12,352 nucleotides of DNA from assembly GCA_028877045.1 (NCBI GenBank), contig JAGWPQ010000671.1, forward strand, positions 1 through 12,352. The letters run 5' to 3'. The notes below the pieces were generated by a model. The model searched no databases. It saw only the letters and a list, made by a program, of their open reading frames with translations, and had not been told where the DNA came from. Every line of letters starts with the position of its first letter. Positions within the stretch are counted from its first letter, which is position 1. This document shows positions 6,673-12,352 of this stretch, piece by piece. This DNA is from Bacteroidota bacterium. Lineage in GTDB: Bacteria; Bacteroidota; Bacteroidia; Chitinophagales; Chitinophagaceae. A program made the position numbers and the translations under genes.

Positions 6673-7890
6673 TTATAGTGCAACACTTTCCTTTTGCAAC
6701 GCTTTTTTTATGACGGCAACCATCTTCTCTCCTTTTTCTTTTAATTGTTCATCGGTCCACGAAAGATTAATGGCAGTACAAATGCAACGGCTCATCAAAT
6801 CATCGCTAACAGGAAATCCCTGTACTTTTAATTTTTCCAAAGCAGCTTTTTGTTCATCCGATAAAGGATATAACGATACACCATTTTTTAAATGATGCCA
6901 GTTGCGTATGTAATGCCAGTTGTTATCGATGTAATGAAAATTACCTGCTAAAATTCCCTGTGCTTTCATCTCTTCAACAAATGCTTTTGTAATTTCTGCC
7001 GAAGGTAAAAACCAACATAAAAAAGTACAACTGTCGCCCGATGGATCGGGTATTTGTCTGAAAGAAACTTCAGGTATCTGTGCCAACACATTTTTTAAAT
7101 AACCGTGGTTCTTTTTTTGAATGACTAAAAATTTATCCAGCTTTCTTATCTGCGCTAAACCAACAGCAGCATGCAATTCGCTGATGCGGAAATTATATCC
7201 GATGAACGGATGCAGATCGGCACCACGATCAACACCTTTATGGTCGTGGCCATGATCGGTGTAACCATCGCATTTAATATAAACGTCTTCATTGTTCGTC
7301 ATCACCACGCCACCTTCGGCACAAGTGATCGTTTTTACAAAATCAAAACTGAATGTTCCTGCAGCACCAATGGTTCCAACATGTTTGCCTTTGTAAGTTG
7401 CTCCGATACTCTGACAAGCATCTTCTAATAAAATCAAATTATGTTCGTCGCAGATTTTTTTCAGCGCATCAATATCTGCCATGCTTCCGCACATGTGTAC
7501 CGGCATCACACATTTTGTTTTTCTGGTGATGGCATTCAACACAGCCTGCGGATTGAGTGTTAATGTTTCGTCCACTTCAACCAAAACTGGAATAGCACCA
7601 ACGCTTAACACTGCTTCGAAACTTGCAACGAAAGTGAATGCGGGCATAATTATTTCATCGCCGGCACCAATTCCCAACGCAGCCATTGCTGTTGTTAATG
7701 CTGATGTGCCGCTCGATGTAAGTTGCGCATATTTACTACCGAATGTTTTACAAATTTCTTTTTCCAGTTCAACAGATTTCCAGATGCCTTTACGCGGACC
7801 ATCAAATCCGTAACGCATTAAGATTCCTGTTTGCAAAACGTCGTTTACTTCTTTTCTTTCTTCATCTCCAAAAAATTCAAAACCGGGCAT
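6673..7890 (-). CDS. kdnA: KdnA-like PLP aminotransferase (DegT/DnrJ/EryC1/StrS family)
   Basis: This is a 405-aa PLP-dependent sugar aminotransferase. The Schiff-base lysine is Lys186 in SFDFVKTITCAEGG, Asp157 in LLEDACQSIG should contact the PLP nitrogen, and SSGTSAL at 59-65 fits the phosphate-binding region. Several stretches resemble what I remember of Shewanella KdnA: the start MPGFEFFG, VHMCGSMA, DHGHDHKGVDRGA, NFRISELHAAVGLAQIRKLD, NNWHYIRNW and the late INLSWTD. KdnA makes 8-amino-3,8-dideoxy-D-manno-octulosonate (Kdo8N) for lipopolysaccharide, using the 8-oxo product of KdnB. No KdnB-like dehydrogenase is nearby. An in-frame TTG at 7920 would add ten residues, but the ATG at 7890 matches the KdnA N-terminus. 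It has its own promoter-like box and a shared terminator. A different amino-sugar substrate is possible. Confidence 0.85.
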   Translation of the reverse strand: MPGFEFFGDEERKEVNDVLQTGILMRYGFDGPRKGIWKSVELEKEICKTFGSKYAQLTSSGTSALTTAMAALGIGAGDEIIMPAFTFVASFEAVLSVGAIPVLVEVDETLTLNPQAVLNAITRKTKCVMPVHMCGSMADIDALKKICDEHNLILLEDACQSIGATYKGKHVGTIGAAGTFSFDFVKTITCAEGGVVMTNNEDVYIKCDGYTDHGHDHKGVDRGADLHPFIGYNFRISELHAAVGLAQIRKLDKFLVIQKKNHGYLKNVLAQIPEVSFRQIPDPSGDSCTFLCWFLPSAEITKAFVEEMKAQGILAGNFHYIDNNWHYIRNWHHLKNGVSLYPLSDEQKAALEKLKVQGFPVSDDLMSRCICTAINLSWTDEQLKEKGEKMVAVIKKALQKESVAL

Positions 7891-7898
7891 ATTTAAAA

Positions 7899-7929
7899 GT
7901 TTAAAGGGTTTAAAGTTCAAAGTTTAACG
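7899..7929. repeat. Short near-tandem GTTTAAAG repeats in the aminotransferase leader
   Basis: Four copies of GTTTAAAG or one-base variants start at 7899, 7908, 7915 and 7922. They lie between the -7-like box at 7933-7940 and the ATG at 7890, so they would be in the untranslated leader. A low-complexity origin is possible. Confidence 0.5.
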
Positions 7930-7932
7930 TTG

Positions 7933-7940
7933 CAAAAATA
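7933..7940 (-). promoter_or_regulatory. -7 box of the aminotransferase gene
   Basis: On the minus strand this reads TATTTTTG followed by CA, a match to TAnnTTTG. It lies about 43 bases before the ATG at 7890. No clear -33 element was found. Confidence 0.4.
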
Positions 7941-8010
7941 GAGAAATAAGATTTGTTGTAAATTTTTGTTGATGGAGGGACTGTTAAAATAATCTGCCTT
8001 TCTTTGCTGT

Positions 8011-8664
8011 ATGAAGCCAATTTTATTTTATTGTTACGATGCATATTGCGGATGGTGTTACGGATTCAGTCCGGTAATTAAAAAAATCGCAGCCGAATAT
8101 CAATCACGATTTGAAACAGAAGTTTTATCGGGCGGTATGATCATCAACGAAAAAAAAGAACATATTGGATCGATGGCACCCTACATTCAAAAAGCTTATA
8201 CAACCGTTGAAGAACGCACGGGCATTGAGTTTGGGAAAGATTTTCTCTGGCATATATTCAATCCGGAATTAAGCGATTGGTATTTGGATTCGGAAAAATC
8301 TGCCATTGCTTTATGTATTTTCAAAGAATATTATCCGCATCGTCAGGTTGAATTTGCAAGCGACCTGCAATATGCTTTAAATTATGAAGGAAGAGACCTG
8401 TGCGATGATGAAGCCTATCGCCATCTCTTAGAAAAATACAGTATTCAGCCGGAAGCATTTTACAGCAAATTAAAAAGCGAAGAATACAAAGAGAAAGCGC
8501 ATTACGAATTTCAGCTGTGCAAACAATTGCAGGTAACAGGTTTTCCCTGTGTGCTGATGCAAACCTCCGAAACCAAATTTCATTTACTGGCAAGAGGTTT
8601 TACAGATTATGAAACTTTAAAACAAAGAATAGAAAATCTGTTAAAGGAATTGCAACAATCTTAG
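8011..8664 (+). CDS. DsbA family (FrnE-like) thiol oxidoreductase, cytoplasmic
   Basis: This is a 217-aa thioredoxin-fold protein of the DsbA/FrnE group. The N-terminal strand is followed at once by the active-site motif CGWC (Cys13-Gly-Trp-Cys16) in the context YCGWCYGFSPVI. A helical insertion fills the middle. The cis-proline loop appears late as VTGFPCVLM. There is no signal peptide, because the motif begins at residue 13, so the protein should be cytoplasmic. That sets it apart from periplasmic DsbA. FrnE-like relatives act as disulfide isomerases or oxidoreductases, some linked to oxidative stress; the partner here is unknown. The gene is divergent from the aminotransferase, with 120 bases between starts, and the next gene is 79 bases downstream. 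No terminator is seen between them, so read-through is possible. Confidence 0.88.
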   Translation: MKPILFYCYDAYCGWCYGFSPVIKKIAAEYQSRFETEVLSGGMIINEKKEHIGSMAPYIQKAYTTVEERTGIEFGKDFLWHIFNPELSDWYLDSEKSAIALCIFKEYYPHRQVEFASDLQYALNYEGRDLCDDEAYRHLLEKYSIQPEAFYSKLKSEEYKEKAHYEFQLCKQLQVTGFPCVLMQTSETKFHLLARGFTDYETLKQRIENLLKELQQS

Positions 8665-8743
8665 CGCCGTTTACCATTCATATAAAAAAATGATAGAAGT
8701 AAAAATGTGTTTAGTACTTTTCAAAAAACCTAATAAATAAGTT

Positions 8744-10267
8744 ATGAGAAAAACAATTTTTGTCTTTGCATTTTTTATGTTAGCACTAACAGGTGTATTT
8801 GCGCAAACTGCTGCACCGGCCACACCCGATACTTCTGCCAATACCAAAGCAGAAAGATTTGTAACAAAACATAGTATTAAGATCGATGGCAAAATGATCA
8901 ACTACACAGCAACTGCTGGAACATTAATTTTAAAGAACGAAAAAGACGAACCCATTGCAACATTTGGTTTTATTGCATACACAAAAGATGGAGAAACAGA
9001 TTTACAGAAAAGACCGGTGATGTTTGCTTATAACGGCGGCCCGGGTTCATCATCTTTATGGTTACACATGGGCGCATTGGGACCACGCCGTGTTGCCATA
9101 ACCGATCTTGCGCCAACAACACCCGCTCCGTATAAATTAGAAGATAATGTTTCTTCAGTTTTGGATGTTACAGATATTGTAATGATCGATCCGGTGGGAA
9201 CAGGATTAAGCCATGCCATTGGCAAAGCAAAGAATAAAGATTTTTGGGGAGTTGATCAGGATATAAAATCGATCAGCGGTTTTGTAAAAAGTTATATCAC
9301 TGAATTTGACAGATGGAATTCGCCTAAATATTTATTGGGTGAAAGTTATGGCACCATGCGTTCGGCAGGTGTTGTAGATTTTCTGCAGGAAAGATTGGGC
9401 ATTACTGTAAACGGTGTTGTATTGGTTTCGTCGGTACTCGATCTTCGTCAATTAACATTCGCTCCTGGCGATGATATTTCTTACATCATGTATTTGCCAA
9501 CTTACGCAGCCACTGCTTTATTTCATAATAAAATTACAAAGCCCGCAAACTTTTCAAACTTCATTAAAGAAGTTACAGATTTTGCCGAAGGAGAATATAC
9601 ATTGGCTTTAACCAAAGGCGATAAATTAGATGATGCTGAAAAAGACAAAATAGCAACAAAACTTTCTGCTTACATTGGATTAAGCAAGGATTATATTCTT
9701 AAATCAAATCTGCGTGTATCTCAACCACAATTTTGTGATGAATTATTGCGCAATGAGCATTTGACTGTTGGCAGATTGGATTCGCGTTTTAAAGGGATCA
9801 ATCAAAAACCAACCAGCGAATTTTCTGATTATGATCCGCAAAGTTCTGCTATCAGTCCTGCATACACAGCTACATTCCTGAATTATTTATATAATGAACT
9901 GAAAGTAAACAAAACAAATAATTATCACATCTCGGCTTACAGTGCCGAAGGATTTAATTGGGATTGGAAGCATACAAACGGTCTCTGGGGTGGTGGTGTT
10001 TATACGCCGAATACAGGCGTTGATCTGGCCGATGCCATGAGCAAAAACCCTAATTTAAAATTATTGGTATTGAATGGATATTATGATCTCGCTACACCAT
10101 TTTTCGGAACAGAATATACAATGGATCATTTAGGATTAGAGAAAAATATTCAGGCAAATATTACCATGAAATATTTTGATGCAGGGCACATGATGTATGT
10201 TAATCCGGCGTCTCTTGCAGCATTAAAAAAAGATGTAGCTGATTTTATTACTGATTCAAGCAAATAA
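8744..10267 (+). CDS. Secreted S10 family serine carboxypeptidase
   Basis: This is a 507-aa peptidase family S10 protein (alpha/beta hydrolase fold) that removes C-terminal residues from peptides. A signal peptide (MRKTIFVFAFFMLALTGVFA, residues 1-20) is followed by an Ala/Pro/Thr-rich linker, so it acts in the periplasm or outside the cell. Residues 97-102 are NGGPGS, the S10 substrate and oxyanion loop. The nucleophile is Ser201 in GESYG, Asp448 lies in LNGYYDLATP, and His482 lies in DAGHMMY. The catalytic triad is therefore complete and the length is usual for the family. A terminator follows directly. Secreted peptidases of this kind fit a polymer-degrading Bacteroidota lifestyle, and the nearby D-aminoacylase suggests peptide or amino-acid scavenging (inference). 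Confidence 0.93.
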   Translation: MRKTIFVFAFFMLALTGVFAQTAAPATPDTSANTKAERFVTKHSIKIDGKMINYTATAGTLILKNEKDEPIATFGFIAYTKDGETDLQKRPVMFAYNGGPGSSSLWLHMGALGPRRVAITDLAPTTPAPYKLEDNVSSVLDVTDIVMIDPVGTGLSHAIGKAKNKDFWGVDQDIKSISGFVKSYITEFDRWNSPKYLLGESYGTMRSAGVVDFLQERLGITVNGVVLVSSVLDLRQLTFAPGDDISYIMYLPTYAATALFHNKITKPANFSNFIKEVTDFAEGEYTLALTKGDKLDDAEKDKIATKLSAYIGLSKDYILKSNLRVSQPQFCDELLRNEHLTVGRLDSRFKGINQKPTSEFSDYDPQSSAISPAYTATFLNYLYNELKVNKTNNYHISAYSAEGFNWDWKHTNGLWGGGVYTPNTGVDLADAMSKNPNLKLLVLNGYYDLATPFFGTEYTMDHLGLEKNIQANITMKYFDAGHMMYVNPASLAALKKDVADFITDSSK

Positions 10268-10286
10268 ATTTTATAACGCATTCAAT

Positions 10287-10319
10287 AAAAAAGGCAACAA
10301 ATTAATTGTTGCTTTTTTT
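10287..10319. terminator. Bidirectional terminator between carboxypeptidase and VOC genes
   Basis: GCAACAA (10294-10300) pairs with TTGTTGC (10306-10312) around a five-base loop. The stem is extended by A-T pairs from an A run before it and an eight-base T run after it. The A and T runs on both sides let it work for the convergent genes on either strand. Confidence 0.8.
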
Positions 10320-10331
10320 TATTTTTAAGAT

Positions 10332-10721
10332 CTATTTTTTTACAGGACTCGAATGCAATGCAATCCTGTTTCCTTCGCTGTCAATAAATAAAGCCATATA
10401 ACCAATATCATCACTGATACTTGTTTTGGTCATGATGATATTGCCGCCGCTTGGTACAATTCTGTCCAGCACAATTTGCAGATCGGGGTTGCCGTTCAAA
10501 TACACCAATACACCTTCGGAGGAAGGTTTATAAAATCCCGAATGAAAACATAATGCGCCACCTGTCGTTCTTTCTTCAGCCGGAAAGAGCCGCATTTGTA
10601 ATCCGTTCGGCAAATCCATCGGAATTAATTTTGTTTGAAAAATATTTTCATAAAATCTGGTAGCTCTTTCTATGTCGGTAACCGGAATTTCAAACCAGTT
10701 AATAGCGTTTTTAAAAGTCAT
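10332..10721 (-). CDS. VOC family (glyoxalase/bleomycin-resistance fold) protein
   Basis: This is a 129-aa, single-module-length member of the vicinal oxygen chelate superfamily. Both beta-alpha-beta-beta-beta halves are recognisable. The first starts with INWFEIPVTDIERATRFYEN and the second with GVLVYLNGNPDLQIVLDRI, and the end reads FIDSEGNRIALHSS. The usual first-strand metal-binding His is replaced here (NWFEI), and Glu14 or the late GNRIALHS stretch may contribute ligands. The chemistry cannot be assigned: members range from glyoxalase-like lyases to antibiotic-binding proteins. It is a lone gene between a shared terminator and an intergenic region with a divergent DUF5606 gene. Confidence 0.85.
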   Translation of the reverse strand: MTFKNAINWFEIPVTDIERATRFYENIFQTKLIPMDLPNGLQMRLFPAEERTTGGALCFHSGFYKPSSEGVLVYLNGNPDLQIVLDRIVPSGGNIIMTKTSISDDIGYMALFIDSEGNRIALHSSPVKK

Positions 10722-10890
10722 ATTATCAGGTTTTTATTGGTGATCAATCATTTTTCTACCAAAAGTTAGAAACAAAGTTTTACAAGTCATAATTAATTAT
10801 TTGAGCGGAATGAGATCAGCGCCAGAAAGGGTTTAACCAAAGTTTTAAGAACTAATACAACTCATTAACTTCGTTATTCTTTAAATTCCT

Positions 10891-10898
10891 TTACTTTG
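10891..10898 (+). promoter_or_regulatory. -7-like box of the DUF5606 gene
   Basis: TTACTTTG followed by CA resembles the TAnnTTTG -7 box, with one mismatch or a one-base shorter spacer. It lies 20 bases before the ATG, about the same position as the korA box. The rest of the 196-base gap (10722-10917) between the divergent genes shows nothing else I can name. Confidence 0.4.
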
Positions 10899-10917
10899 CA
10901 GCCTCTAAAAAAATTTT

Positions 10918-11337
10918 ATGGAATACAGTAAATTAATATCAATCTCGGGCATGAGCGGTTTATTTGAAGTGTTGGGAAGTAAAACCGACGGTGCCATTGT
11001 TCGTTCGTTGGAAGATAAAACCACCAAGTTTGTAAGCAGCCGCATACACAACTTTTCGCATCTGGAAAGCATAGAAATATTTACCATTCGCGAAAATGTA
11101 AACCTGGTAGAAATATTTCAGGCGATGGATAAAAGCAAAGAAAAATTACCATCAGAAAAAGATCCGAAAGCAATTACAGCATACTTTAAAAAAGTATATG
11201 CCGACATGGATTTCGACAGGGTATATGCCAGCGATATGAAGAAGATGGTTAAATGGTTCAGTATTTTGAAAGAACATAAAGTTGAATTTAAATTAACCGA
11301 AACCGAAGAGGAAGAAACAACTGAAGAAAAAGCTTAA
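10918..11337 (+). CDS. DUF5606 domain protein
   Basis: This is a 139-aa protein matching the Bacteroidota family DUF5606, whose function is unknown. The N-terminal module reads KLISISGMSGLFEVLGSKTDGAIVRSLED, followed by an SH3-like stretch ending HNFSHLESIEIFTI. A helical second half contains ITAYFKKVYADMDFDRVYASDMKKMVKWF. The C-terminal 14 residues are almost all Glu and Thr. No signal peptide or membrane segment is visible, so it is cytoplasmic. The gene has its own -7-like box and its own terminator, so it is probably a single-gene unit. Confidence 0.85.
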   Translation: MEYSKLISISGMSGLFEVLGSKTDGAIVRSLEDKTTKFVSSRIHNFSHLESIEIFTIRENVNLVEIFQAMDKSKEKLPSEKDPKAITAYFKKVYADMDFDRVYASDMKKMVKWFSILKEHKVEFKLTETEEEETTEEKA

Positions 11338-11356
11338 TTAAATTTTCAGTAATAAT

Positions 11357-11387
11357 AAAATGCCACTTGTTTCTCAGGTGGCATTTT
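11357..11387 (+). terminator. Intrinsic terminator of the DUF5606 gene
   Basis: AAAATGCCACTTG (11357-11369) pairs with CAGGTGGCATTTT (11375-11387) with one G-U pair and a five-base loop, and a T run follows. It lies 19 bases after the stop. The 155 bases from here to the next start hold no gene I can see. Confidence 0.85.
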
Positions 11388-11542
11388 TATTTTGTGTATG
11401 CGATGAATACACCTGCCTAGTTCAATACAAAATCCTTCTCTTGTGAAAATTTTTACCGTATTGTTACCGCAAACATCGGCTCATGTAATAATTCTTCACT
11501 TAGCAAAAATCTTTTCTTATTTTCAATCCTTATACCACTGTT

Positions 11543-12352
11543 ATGAGAAAGATATTTTTTTTGCTGCTCTTTTATTATTCTGCCTTACATGCACAGCAAG
11601 CCGATATTATTATTAAACATGCAAAACTGATTGACGGCACGGGCAATTCATGGATCTATGCCGACATTGCTGTGAAGGATGGAAAAATACTGGCCATTGG
11701 GCATTTAAATAATTATACTTCGAATAAAATAATTGATGCAACCGGATTAATTGCTTCGCCAGGTTTTATTGATGTGCACACACATATTGAAGGCGATGAA
11801 AAGAAAAATCCTTATGCTTCAAATTTTATTTATGATGGTGTAACCACTGTGGTAACGGGCAATTGCGGTTCGTCGAATACTGACATTAAAAAATATTTTT
11901 TGATGCTCGACAGTTTAAAGACATCCATCAATATTGCAACGCTTATTGGCCATAATGATGTAAGGAAAGCTGTGATGGGAAGAGCCATGCGTGACCCCAC
12001 CGAAGATGAAATGAAAAAAATGGAAGGCATTGTTGAGCAGGCAATGAAAGATGGTGCCGTTGGTTTTTCAACAGGATTAATTTATATACCCGGCACTTAT
12101 TCAAAAACCGACGAGGTAGTTCGTCTGGCTAAAGTTGCTGCAAAATATAATGGTGTGTATGCAAGTCATATCCGCAACGAAGGCGATAGTGTAACACAAG
12201 CGATCGAAGAAGCATTGCATATCGGCAGGGTAAATAATATGCCGGTAGAGATCTCTCATTTTAAATTAAGCGGGCAAAATAATTGGGGGCGCAGTAAAGA
12301 AACACTGCCTTTAATTATTAAAGCAAGAGAAGAAGGATTGGATGTTACCATC
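11543..12352 (+). CDS. Secreted N-acyl-D-amino-acid deacylase (D-aminoacylase), 5' part
   Basis: The first 270 codons are present; the gene runs off the right edge. A signal peptide (MRKIFFLLLFYYSALHA) precedes an amidohydrolase-superfamily protein. The family hydrolyses N-acyl-D-amino acids to D-amino acid and acid. The metal motif is H79-T-H81 in PGFIDVHTHIE. Cys108 in VTGNCGS matches the bridging Cys of D-aminoacylases, 27 residues after the second His as in the Alcaligenes enzyme (His69 to Cys96). His209 (ASHIRNEG) and His239 (SHFK) are 30 apart, as His220 and His250 are in that enzyme. DGAVGFSTGLIYIPG at 170-184 is typical. The late catalytic Asp is outside the window. Substrate side chain is unknown; a related dihydroorotase-like amidohydrolase is much less likely. 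Confidence 0.9.
   Translation, partial: MRKIFFLLLFYYSALHAQQADIIIKHAKLIDGTGNSWIYADIAVKDGKILAIGHLNNYTSNKIIDATGLIASPGFIDVHTHIEGDEKKNPYASNFIYDGVTTVVTGNCGSSNTDIKKYFLMLDSLKTSINIATLIGHNDVRKAVMGRAMRDPTEDEMKKMEGIVEQAMKDGAVGFSTGLIYIPGTYSKTDEVVRLAKVAAKYNGVYASHIRNEGDSVTQAIEEALHIGRVNNMPVEISHFKLSGQNNWGRSKETLPLIIKAREEGLDVTI

Noticed and set aside
7481..7813. 110-codon plus-strand frame inside the aminotransferase gene
   Set aside because: It is antisense to a well-supported gene, has no recognisable domain, and has a shadow-type composition.

Overview
The window looks like chromosomal DNA of a Bacteroidota species, most likely Chitinophagaceae. It is AT-rich. Starts lack Shine-Dalgarno sequences, and some genes have TAnnTTTG-like -7 boxes. 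It also has a DUF5606 gene, a fused gamma-alpha KorA, and small exported proteins of a Chitinophagaceae type. The family-level placement is inferred from overall protein resemblance, not from a search.

Layout, left to right. A truncated polysaccharide deacetylase lipoprotein lies at the left edge on the minus strand. A monocistronic korA (2-oxoacid:ferredoxin oxidoreductase, gamma-alpha fusion) follows on the plus strand and ends in a strong terminator. Next comes a minus-strand block: an orphan cytosolic PAS-PAS-HisKA_3 sensor kinase, a small polytopic membrane protein with degenerate PAP2-phosphatase motifs, and rpoN (sigma-54). Two inverted copies of a ~58-bp repeat sit at the outer ends of this block, one at the 3' end of the kinase gene and one upstream of rpoN. 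A small exported protein (plus) and a KdnA-like PLP aminotransferase (minus) then converge on a bidirectional terminator. Two plus-strand genes follow, a cytoplasmic DsbA/FrnE-like protein and a secreted S10 serine carboxypeptidase. The carboxypeptidase converges on a VOC-family protein (minus), again across a shared terminator. The right end holds a DUF5606 protein with its own terminator and the 5' part of a secreted N-acyl-D-amino-acid deacylase.

The genes do not form one pathway. Most are single transcription units of core or envelope function: central carbon metabolism, sigma factor, envelope and lipopolysaccharide sugars, and secreted hydrolases for peptides and acyl amino acids. I saw no phage, IS transposase, CRISPR, tRNA or rRNA. 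The best leads are the dispersed repeat pair with a shared reading frame, the KdnA-like gene without a visible KdnB partner, korA without an adjacent korB, and the PAP2-like membrane protein. I found no convincing new multi-gene system.
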